64,000 bases of DNA, taken from assembly GCF_025612915.1 (NCBI RefSeq), contig NC_069120.1:15444501-15508500 (forward strand), given 5' to 3'. Below the pieces are notes generated by a model that did no database searches, was not told the DNA's origin, and saw only the letters and a program-made list of their open reading frames with translations. Shown one piece after another: positions 29,816-39,001 of the stretch. Numbering within the stretch: position 1 is the first letter of the stretch; every line of letters begins with the position of its first letter. Origin of the DNA: Magallana angulata (taxonomy: Eukaryota > Mollusca > Bivalvia > Ostreida > Ostreidae). Both the position numbers and the translations under genes were made by a program.

Positions 29816-32800
29816 TACAAATTCGACGTTCTGTGGCATTCAAATGAAAACCATTTGTGCTCCACAGTAAATTGGGTCTTCCATCCATGGCCTTACCTCA
29901 GCATTTCCCGTAATTTCTGCATACCTAAAATATATTAATTAAATGTAAAGAGTTTCTGTAACTGCTAAAAAATAGGTGTTATGTATACATGATACTTCAT
30001 TTGTATACTAGAATAAATAAGACAGTACTCACGCCGTAACCAGAGCGAGTGCTGAACACGACTCTATTAACGACTTGTCGATTTGGACGGAACCATAAAA
30101 CTCCTTGTAAATTTCATACAGATCGTCAGTAGGGACGTACCTGTAAAATGGTTATTCAATTAATGCTTTCTTTGCAAGTTCATAGTAATATGAAGGTAAC
30201 GAGCAATGTAGTAGGAATCACAAGGGCTAGTCGAAGAATCTCGAAACATGCAGTACTGTAGTCAGAATCTGAAGGGAACGTTCCTTTACTATTCTATCTC
30301 ACTTAAACCTTATTAACCATTAAATCGATAATATGTTGTCCTACATGGATAACCCTTAAACTCATGGTATTCTCAAATCAATACGATATGAGTATTAAAG
30401 ATGAATACTATAAACAGTCTTCAAAAAACACAAATGAAGAGGAATCCTTACCATTCGTCAATTTCGTCGAAAACACTTAGAAGGTACACAACGACAATGT
30501 CTCCACCTAAAACCAGAAGACAACAACACAGCTGATATATTGATAACATTGGCAATGTGCTGTTATGATGAACACAGGAGTTGTAACTAAGTTGAGGTTT
30601 GTATGTGTCTCATATTTCTTGAAATGCCATTTTTAACACGCGTACGTTTCTCTAACTTATTTAAGATAGAATCTACAGTGTCTTTCACAAATATGATAAG
30701 CTCATGTTAACCGCAGAAAGCCACTCTTCAAAATATTAAACACCTATTGCTATAGAATTCTCAGTAGTCATACCAAAGTTGCCTGCTTTTCTTGCTTTAT
30801 GGACCGAACCGTGGAAGTTTGTCTAGAATAAAGATTTAAAATATTAAAAAGAAAAAAGTGAATAATTTTAGCAAAAATCTATGTAATTCTTATTACTCAT
30901 AATTATGAATATGCGAGAGAAGATGAATAAATGAGATGTAAATTTATACAGTCAAATGCTTTCTTTGTCGTTTATACGCGCTGTAATCATACATGTAGTT
31001 ATAATCATTGTAGAATTTTAAAGATATATATTCTTTTCTTTAAATAATTCCCTGTTTCAAATGAGCGCGATCCTCTACTTAAAATTTGAGCTCCTGGTTG
31101 AAATGGGACCAGCTGGTATGAAGACGTCCGTAATAAATAGAAGTTACAGACAAGCAAGCGGGCGCAAGTTTCAGCTCAGGTGAGCTAGAAACCCAGATTC
31201 AAGATTTACATATTGTAGACATAACATACATATCCCATCGTGGAGAGGAAGCCCTGCTCTACGCCCAGACTTGTCCACAAGGAATCGGAAACCTGATTAG
31301 ACATCATGCCCATCATGAAAGAAAACAACTGCTCAGTCGCCTGAAAAAAAATGTTGTTGTGGAATTGTTGTCAAAAAGCAAAATTTACTCGCACTGCTCG
31401 TTTCAAATTTGTGTCACAATGATATTGGGGTCTACATACCTTGTCCCATGGCTTCGGACGTTTATTTATGTAGTTGATGGTCGCATTCAAAAATGGACCT
31501 GATTTAGTGTCATCTGATATGTTCGAAAACATCCCTAGAAATAGTGAAATAAAATATACAGTAGCGTTCTTTTTTTCTTTTTTTACTTTTCTAGATTTTT
31601 TTTAACATATCTCCATTAACTTACCAAATTCACAGAGTTCATTGTAATACGCGTCCGGGTACGGGGTTCCACCGAAGAATGCTGTCTTATGCTGATTGAT
31701 TATCTACAAAATGTTACTCAAATAGCCAAAACTGATGCATATTAACATGTAACTGTATATAATTGACAATTTATTACATATCAACATGCTCATCTCTACA
31801 TGAATGAATAGAGAAACGACTTCCTATGAGATTGGCCCGACAGACTTGTGTAAGGATACCGAATTCCAATATAGTTTCTCCCGCTCATCTTCGCTAGCCA
31901 AGGGTTTTCCACTTCGCTCCCCATAGACTGTTTATGGGGAGCAAAGTGGACCGAAAACTCTTGGCTAGCGAAGATGCCCCTGCAGCTGAGCTAATTTGTA
32001 TAATATATTCAGATAAAATATAATATTGAATATATAGTAATGCACCATCCATTTCATTTCAATCATTTAAATTTGGAAGGGGCAGCGATTTTCATGAGTT
32101 GCGCAATATTTTACATTATGACACAACTGTGAAAGTAAGATCTTATTCTAGAGATATGTATTGTCAAATTATTTTGAAATATGGACTTAGATATTTTAGC
32201 TTCACCAATTTTAAAATTCAACCCGTCATTTAAGAAGGTGGCGACATTACAGAAAATAAACGGGTTATATAAAAAAATTTCTGCAATGATCGCTACCTTC
32301 ATAACCCGCATAAATCATCAAAGAAAGTGTTTCATTGTTTATATTAACATATTTCTTTTAACGAATGAATTAATTATTATGAAAAGTAAGTAAAATTCAC
32401 TAAATTACTGTTTATGTACATTTTTATAAGTACGTTAGTTAAAAGAAACAGCCAAATCGTCTCCTGTGAGACTTTGAGTCTGACATCATCATGATTATTT
32501 CGTGCAGTCCGTGGTGTTTTTTTTTTAGGTCGCTGTAGGTTTCGACTAATCGATAAACAGGGCATGTTAATTTCATTTCTGTCAGTTTCTTGTCAGTTTC
32601 AGCCGCTGAGATTTCGACCAATAGATATACAGGGCGTGTAGATTTCAGTCTGGCTGTTTCTCTAGAGTTATAAATTAGAATCATTTTAACAGAAGCTTGG
32701 ACTTTGGGTAGTTGTGTCAAACAGCAATGTGGGTTGGCCCTGTCTATTTCATTGCTGGCCACTCGGCCGTAGCTCTTTGAAATCAACAAGATTTGTCTGG

Positions 32801-33253
32801 ATTTGAGCTAAGACTACGCAATAGGTATATTTCACTTCAAACCAGCGCCATATTTCACTAGGTTTGACGCAAGAAATGGATAGTTACATACTACCGAAAG
32901 TCCAAGGTCTTGTTAAAATGGTATTAACTATAAGTTTCCGTAGAAAATAGAGGAAATAATACTTGGTAAATGTAAATATATACATGTACTATAGTAAACA
33001 AAAATGTTAGTAATTTGTCTTTTTCGTCTACCTGTGAATAGTTCTTCTCTGGTTCTGGATCAAAGTATCGTAGAGCATGCTCGGCTACAAAGCAATAGTA
33101 TAAATTATGTCCTTTATTATTTTTTTTAATTTAGTTATCAAGTCAACAAATGTCTATGATCTTACCCAATGTTAATTGCGTCACAATGCCAGCACCTTCC
33201 GTGTCATAAAAGAAGAGAAAACATGCAAAGCAGACGATGCTCAAAGCCTTCAT
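24860..33253 (-). CDS. GPLD1-like protein, active site lost (copy A)
   Basis: 24 exons from 33166-33253 (signal peptide MKALSIVCFACFLFF) to 24860-24970, giving 847 residues (human GPLD1 840). Others: 33032-33084, 31625-31703, 31440-31534, 31230-31340, 30774-30822, 30452-30506, 30033-30140, 29897-29924, 29241-29380, 28837-29023, 28548-28678, 27701-27813, 27478-27575, 27275-27388, 26838-26915, 26579-26726, 26355-26410, 26150-26232, 25709-26054, 25513-25600, 25240-25343, 25066-25146. An N-terminal Zn-dependent phospholipase domain (to about residue 270) is followed by an FG-GAP propeller with Ca-loops DVDGDGNVD, DVNLDGNVD and DVNQDGHPD. GPLD1 is secreted and cleaves GPI anchors. Eight of nine aligned metal-ligand positions are replaced here (A21, Q26, N78, K84, N120, T128, R153, N157; D124 kept), so catalysis is unlikely. 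Introns after exons 29241-29380 and 25240-25343 begin GC (GCAAGT). Confidence 0.93.
29439..29746. repeat. Array of TTTCACGTGAAA palindromes
   Basis: About 300 bp containing eleven CACGTG cores by eye, mostly as TTTCACGTGAA, plus degenerate TTCACATGAA words. The outer ends are inverted (TGTGCCTCGCGTG and CACGTGAGGCACA), so the whole may be a small transposon-like unit. It lies in the GPLD1-like copy A intron between exons 29241-29380 and 29897-29924, next to a CT microsatellite. Confidence 0.85.
29754..29810 (+). repeat. (CT)n microsatellite
   Basis: A CT run of about 55 bp immediately after the CACGTG array, in the same intron of the GPLD1-like gene. Confidence 0.95.
31886..31976. repeat. 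Hairpin of about 40-bp arms
   Basis: The left arm CATCTTCGCTAGCCAAGGGT continues to GCTCCCCATA; the inverted right arm runs to GCTAGCGAAGATG with one or two differences. It lies in the long intron 2 of the GPLD1-like copy A. Probably a small foldback MITE. Confidence 0.85.
32455..32655. repeat. Dispersed repeat with inverted relative at 56.8 kb
   Basis: Contains CGTGCAGTCCGTGG, GGTCGCTGTAGGTTTCGACT, CAGGGCATG and two related halves (TTTCGAC.AAT.GAT.). The reverse complement of the same order of words lies at 56815-56990. Internally repetitive; lies in intron 2 of the GPLD1-like copy A. Confidence 0.6.
32690..32923. mobile_element. MITE, ACCATTTTAACA family, copy 1
   Basis: Ends in CATTTTAACAGAAGCTTGG and the inverse CCAAGGTCTTGTTAAAATGG. 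The interior (CTGGCCACTC, GATTTGTCTGG, GAGCTAAGACTACGCAAT) matches copy 2 at 33999-34252. It lies in intron 2 of the GPLD1-like copy A. Confidence 0.8.
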
Positions 33254-33998
33254 CTTTCTGTTGTAGTTTGTGTCCGTGATTTAATCGGACATAAATAATG
33301 TAGGTAATCTACACAGATAATTCGGCATGTGATAGAGGATGTCTAGGGTAGCTTGATCTTTTATAGTTTTATCAAATGTAACCAAGATTTCTTTCATCTC
33401 TCTGATAAGAAAACGATGTCAACAATACATCAATCTTTATAATTAAGATTAGATCTTAGATCCGCTCACTACACTAAGTGGGTCTAAAATCTAATTTTAA
33501 TTAGATTGACAATACATGTACTTAGAATGGCCTTCAATGCTAATGGTCTTCAATGTATATCTATATTTAGTTATTTTGCATAGAAAAGAAAAAGGTAAAA
33601 TATATATTACACATATGAAGGGTGGATTATTCGTTCAATAGAGGTCAGAAGGTCAAGGGACTGTCCTTCGAATTCGTTGGTACATATTTTGTCAATCTTG
33701 TGATTTACATGTATATCTATGTTAAGCTGATAACCTATTTTTAACTTGGCTATGTTAGATCATTGAACGGTCATATGTAAATAGGATAATTCCAATTTAT
33801 TTCTTATTTGTTTTTCCCTATCGTATCGCATTTAAGTTCACAATCAGATTGTTCCCAATTATTAAATCTGATTCTTCATTTTCTCAACAAATGGACACAA
33901 GTTATATTAGTTCAGTGTCCAGAATTCAGAGTAGTCTGGGCGATAAGTATTGGTGATGTTAAACAATACCAGGTATATGAAATATGACAGTCATTACA
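33254..33998. other. 5' flank of GPLD1-like copy A
   Basis: Probably holds the promoter and any 5' leader. A palindrome around GATTAGATCTTAGATCC and its inverse ATCTAATTTTAATT lies near 33440-33505. No definite core promoter element was identified. Confidence 0.4.
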
Positions 33999-34252
33999 GA
34001 ACCATTTTAACAAGAGCTTGAACTTTGGGTAGTTGTGTCAAAGAGCAATGTGACGTACATTGTAGGCCTGTCTATTTCACTGCTGGCCACTCAGTTATGG
34101 CTCACTGAAATCGACAAGATTTGTCTGGTTTTGAGCTAAGACTACGCAATCGGTACATATTTAGCCTGAAATCGCGTCATTTTTAAATTGTTTTGAGGCC
34201 AAATAGATAGATACATCCAACCGAAAGTCCAAGGTCTTGTTAAAATGGTTCT
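33999..34252. mobile_element. MITE, ACCATTTTAACA family, copy 2
   Basis: Terminal inverted repeat AGAACCATTTTAACAAGAGC with inverse TCTTGTTAAAATGGTTCT, intact at both ends. It lies about 750 bp upstream of the GPLD1-like copy A start codon. Confidence 0.85.
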
Positions 34253-34527
34253 ATGTCAACAGTTTCAAAGAATGACGCAAGTCTAAATTCACTTGCACTA
34301 AATAACGCGAACTTGTTAGTAATGTCATTCTCCGTATATACTTGAGCGCTAATAAATATATATATATTTACATTATCCAGTGTCTTTGCCTGTGATAACA
34401 CTACGTATCGATTTTGTACTATATAACTCATAATACAAATGACGCTAAATTGAGGCGCCAGCGGGTTTTGTTTATTTATATTTAAATATTTAATCGTACG
34501 ATGGCCTAAAATAATATAAATATAAGT

Positions 34528-34681
34528 AATAAGGAATCATTCTTTGAATATTATGAGGTGATAATTTCGGTCGGGGCGTGATCAAATCTATCATAAAGCC
34601 CTTCGGGCTTTAATGGATTTGATCACGCCCCGGCCAAAATTATCACCTCATAATACTCAAAGAATGATTCTTATTCCTTAT
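34528..34681. mobile_element. Palindromic MITE (AAGGAATCATTCTTTGA), copy 1
   Basis: The arms (AAGGAATCATTCTTTGAATA, then GAGGTGATAATTT, then TTTGATCACGCCCC) are inverted around a central AGCCCTTCGGGCTTT hairpin. A second copy is at 38398-38537. Confidence 0.85.
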
Positions 34682-34929
34682 TTATGTACATTTGTATTAT
34701 TATATAAATACATGTATATTGTTTAACGACGGGCCGCCCATATTCGTCAATCGGCATGATATAGAAATTGAAATTATGTCTAGAAGATGACCAAAATCAG
34801 AGGTATATCATGTTAAACGATCAAAGAATAACAACCAGAAGTCAGCTGTGTGTCTCAATAGTCACTCAGGTTTTATACATGCCAGGAAAAGCCATCAACG
34901 CTGAAGTCTTTTCCCATCAACTTCACATT

Positions 34930-35310
34930 ATTATACCCCCGCAAAAGTTTGGGGGTATATAGGAATCACCTTGACCGTCCGTCCTTCTGTCCGTCTGTCT
35001 GCCTGTGCAATCGTGTCCGATCAATATCTTTTGTACGGAGAAACATTTGAAGTTCAAACTTCACACAAAGATTGCTTATGACCTGGCGGAAAAGTGCAAA
35101 ACTCGTGTCCAGACTTTATCTTTCTTATTGACAAACATTGGAAGTTTACTCACACAAAGATTGCTTATCACTTTAGGAGGTGTCATGAATTTGACCCAGG
35201 TTCAGTAGTGCAGGTCGAGGTCATAGTTAAAAACGCATATTTCCTGTCCAGGCCATATCTTGTATTGGAGATTGATTAGAAGCTAAATTTTGTCACAAAG
35301 ATTGCTTGTG
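34930..35310. repeat. Tandem-monomer repeat, bivalve Helitron/pearl-like style
   Basis: Begins with CCCCGCAAAAGTTTGGGGG and a GTCCGTCTGTCTGCC run. CACAAAGATTGCTTATGAC-type words then recur three times (about 35063, 35152, 35292). This organisation resembles mollusc non-autonomous elements with short core monomers; the family assignment is inference. Confidence 0.5.
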
Positions 35311-35975
35311 ACACTTAAATATGTCCTGATGGTGAGCTTTGATCATTTTTGCAAGTCTAAGGTCACTTTAAGAAAATACATATAATACATCTATTACTTT
35401 CCAATAGAGAAAAAGCTGGTATTTGAGTTATTATATTTTCGTAGTGGGGTATCATTTGTAAGCTTGCTCACAGTACCTCTAGGTTTTCATTTAAATCCGT
35501 CTCCTTATACACAACGTTTGCATTTATATACGCATCAGAACATTGACACGCGCAAACAGTTTTGTGTTTTACTCCGAACGATTCATATCAGACGTTATGG
35601 TAATGGTTGTCATGTATACAGAAGATATTGTCAAATTGTAAATCTGGAATTAGCAGAATGGCTGCAAATATGAAATTTACAATATGACAATACATTTAAG
35701 TGCTATACTGTATAAGTACTTGATAATATACCATCACTATTCCAAAACCACACACTACTCAATAAATCGTAATTTAAAAATCTTAGATATATTCCCTGCA
35801 ATCAATTGTAAAGACAAGGCAATGTATCAATATAATGTTTTAATTTCTTTTTTCTAAATCAGACCACGGATATGTTTCAAGTTCAAAGCAAAAAAATCAC
35901 AAACAAGAAATTTGATTTTAAAATTTCGGTATACACTATGATCCATGTCATTGACCATTTTCAATCGAACGTCTT

Positions 35976-36500
35976 CTAGCCGTCCAGTTTCCAGTGTTTA
36001 CTCCAGCCCTGCCTCCAGCCCCGCCCCCTACTCGACGTGCTGTTGGTCCTGTTCCTGCTTCCACCGCCCCATCGTCCGTTTCCACCCTTCTGACCAAACC
36101 TCCGGTTCCCGCGCGCACCTGCCTTGCCGTGTCCTTTAACATGTTCCTTATTCCACCATTTGTGTTCCTTTTTCCACCATTTAGGTTTAAAAACCTTCTT
36201 TTTATCATCGACAGTCCAATGTTTTTTGTCTCCTTTGTTCTTCTTCCCCCATCTTATTCTATTTGTGCCGTTTTTTCCTTGGAGTTTGTGCTTCAATATA
36301 GTGTTATTTTTTTTGCCTTTGTTTTGCTGAATTTTATGCAACACACCTGATTGAACAGATTCAGCCACTGGGAGAAGAAATCCGGATGACGACGAGGCTA
36401 GTTCGAACCCAGAACTCCATAGCGTGTTTAGCACTGATCCAATATCCCCGACAACAGCTAGGAACAGAACAGTAACTATACAGTGGTGATAGATATTCAT
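35976..36500 (-). CDS. Predicted secreted Lys/Trp/Gly-rich cationic protein
   Basis: A single open frame of 174 residues from the start codon at 36498-36500. A longer frame begins at 36584, but a TATATATT box at 36553-36560 lies inside that extension, so the shorter start is preferred. Residues 1-21 (MNIYHHCIVTVLFLAVVGDI...) look like a signal peptide. The mature part is strongly basic: a K/N-rich middle (KGKKNNTILKHK), a Trp-Lys segment (KPKWWKKEHKWWNKEH), then a Gly/Arg-rich tail (GGNGRWGGGSRNRT, GRGWRQGWSKHW) with two N-glycosylation sequons. There are no conserved cysteines. I do not recognise the family. The composition would suit a shell/byssal matrix or antimicrobial protein, but this is speculation. 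It lies between the two GPLD1 genes on the same strand. An undetected spliced 5' exon is possible. Confidence 0.5.
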   Translation of the reverse strand: MNIYHHCIVTVLFLAVVGDIGSVLNTLWSSGFELASSSSGFLLPVAESVQSGVLHKIQQNKGKKNNTILKHKLQGKNGTNRIRWGKKNKGDKKHWTVDDKKKVFKPKWWKKEHKWWNKEHVKGHGKAGARGNRRFGQKGGNGRWGGGSRNRTNSTSSRGRGWRQGWSKHWKLDG

Positions 36501-36552
36501 AGCTCTTGCCCAGCGTATAGCGACAGCACAGGCAGCTGTCCAGACCATGTCC

Positions 36553-36560
36553 AATATATA
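36553..36560 (-). promoter_or_regulatory. Candidate TATA box
   Basis: TATATATT on the minus strand, about 53 bp upstream of the preferred ATG of the cationic ORF. This would give a short leader of roughly 20-30 nt. It supports the downstream start. Confidence 0.4.
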
Positions 36561-38397
36561 GAGATCCACAGAAACCCCGCCCATATCTACTGAATGTAGT
36601 TGGGAATCCGCACCAGTTACGTGTAACTTATACTGTTGTCACATAAAATAGTTTAGTTCATGTTAAAACAATACAGAAAGTGTTCGTGTTTCTAGGTCAT
36701 AAAGTAAATAGGGTTATGTGGTTTACATTTGTTTGTCCTTCGATATTTCATTAAGTAAGAAATGAAGAAAGTATACTTTCTGTACTGATCAGTGTTATTT
36801 ATTTCAACCGAAAACAAATGCATGTATTCAGCAAGTTTATGTTAAACTTGTTGAGTATACTAATCAGTCCCCTTCCCAGTCAAAGACTAACAAACTGAAA
36901 TATTTGTCGGCTGATAATTATGAACATTTAGGAAAAACTCCATATGAAAGAATTCCCCATCTAATGCAGATTAATTTTTATTGCAATATGAAAATACAGT
37001 TTGAATATTACGCACTTTTCCGAGTTCATTATAAATTATCGTAATGAATTGTTTATTCTTATATCCTTTTCACCAAATTATAATACATCAGCGCTTGATG
37101 AAGGTTGGTGTAAATATCTTGAAGTTTACAACAAGATACTAGGATTAACAAATGATATGATGAATGGTGGGTCTTTATCCTATAAGGTCAACTTGAAGGT
37201 AAAAAAATTAAAGAGACATGGATTCGCTTTTGTCTATATTAAATTTGATTAAAAAGTTTTTTAAAAAAATATATGGAGAAAAACACGTAAGAGTAAAGAA
37301 ACTCCAAGATAAAAAAATTTAAGACATCGTTGCATTGCTGTCACCAATACTATAGTATGTGTCTTTAAGTTTGAAAAAAAAACCCTTAAAAATTGGATCG
37401 ACTATTCATGATAACCTTATTGAATAGAACATCGATATTAACCATGCATTTTGCACTTGTTACCCCTAAACTGAATATGTACCCAATCGCGTACTTTGGT
37501 CCAAACGAGCGGATTCCGTGACGACTGCTGCAATGCGATGTCTCCTCGCTACTGCGCCAGACGGCACGGAAGTGAAATCAATAGTCAGATGTGACCATTC
37601 AAGCTACAATGATATTTTAACAGGTGTAATATTACTGATTAGTCCAAATCCAAAGCAAAGCTTACATGTATCTCATTTATTGAAGTTAAAATTTATTCTC
37701 ACAAAATTATACCACAGTACAGTCCAATGACTTTCGTAGGTGGTTTTTGATACCTTCGTTTTCACTTACAAATGTAGAATATCTGTAGACATGACAAGGT
37801 TCCGTTAGAATGTTAAGTGGTAATCCTACTGACACATCCCAACACAATACATATAGCATTGCATACAGATCAAATGCTGGGTCACAAATATAATTAAAAT
37901 CAGCTGCTCTGATAGACTAATGCTCTCCTCTAACATCTGGAAAAATATTTGTCCTTATCTCTATCCAGGACTGTTTTAGGGGATTTATACGGTCTAAAAA
38001 TGTCCACAACCCCCCCCACAACCCCCCCCCCCCCTCTTGAAATATGAATTTTCAACTGACACCTTACAGGTTATACGGATAAAACTACATGTAAACGATG
38101 TCATAACAATTAATTATCATAATAAATGGCAAGAAAAAGAAACAATAATGTATGGAGACTTTTAAACAATAAATTGAGACATAAATATCATCGATGTGAT
38201 AGTAATACAAAGCTAAACAATGGAAAAATACATGAAACATTTGAAGGTTTTTAATTTTTTTCTTAGAATAATATTTCATTATTGAATTTAGGCAAAATAA
38301 GTACATGAACTCATTGCATAGTGTAAAACAAAACATCACAGGAAGTAAGAAAAGTGTGTGTTATAAGCTGACAAAAATGCTGCAGATTTTTTCAAGG
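36561..38397. other. Intergenic, no gene recognised
   Basis: AT-rich. Contains a C-rich run near 38010-38035 (CCCCCCCC interrupted by ACAA) and short frames without support. Confidence 0.5.
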
Positions 38398-38537
38398 AAT
38401 AAGGAATCATTTTTTGAGTATTATGGGGTGATAAAATACGGCCAGGGTGATCAAATCCAATAGAGCCCGAAAGGCTTTATGATAGACTTGATCACACCTG
38501 GCCGTATTTGATCATCTCATAATACTCAAAGAATTTA
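38398..38537. mobile_element. Palindromic MITE (AAGGAATCATTCTTTGA), copy 2
   Basis: Same family as 34528-34681, with the same outer arm (AATAAGGAATCATTTTTTGAG), central GCCCGAAAGGCTTTATG and inverse arm. More diverged between arms than copy 1. Confidence 0.8.
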
Positions 38538-38827
38538 ATTTACCTAGTACTTGTATTACATTCAAGAACATAAGAATACATTGAATCAGGTTATTAGCAG
38601 GCACAATGCCTGTATATTAAAATAGTCATTGATGAACCCTATCAGACAATCATAGTTTTATCACAGACAAAGATATTGGAAAATGTAAATATAAGAACAT
38701 TAAATCAAAATCACATTACCCTTGAACACCACCAAGAAAGAAGCACTTGACCTTGAAAGACAGAGTTTGACTTTTTGTGAAAGACTGGGTAATCTTTGTC
38801 AAGGACAGACAAAGGAAGTATAGTATA

Positions 38828-39000
38828 AATTGGCACAGGGACTATGGTCTTGTACACATAGACATTGGTGAAGCAATTATGATCCACATCAGTGGAGGAA
38901 CTGTGTAAATTGGCACAGGGACTATGGTCTTGTACACATAGACATTGGTGAAGCAATTATGATCCACATCAGTGGAAGAACTGTGTAAATTGGCACTGGG
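38828..39000 (-). repeat. 80-bp tandem repeat derived from GPLD1 last exon
   Basis: 80-bp units begin at about 38828, 38908 and 38988. The first two hold, on the minus strand, a stretch (CACCAATGTCTATGTGTACA) similar to the end of the GPLD1 last exon just upstream (GTCTGGGAATGTATATGTAT), followed by the same 3' flank (GTCCC.GTGCCAATTT). They look like partial tandem duplications of the gene's 3' end. Confidence 0.75.
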
Positions 39001-39001
39001 A

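Noticed and set aside
35994-36350. 118-residue frame on the plus strand opposite the cationic ORF
   Set aside because: Antisense shadow of the minus-strand frame. Its Pro/Phe-rich composition mirrors the Gly/Lys codons, and the minus frame has the signal peptide and TATA box.
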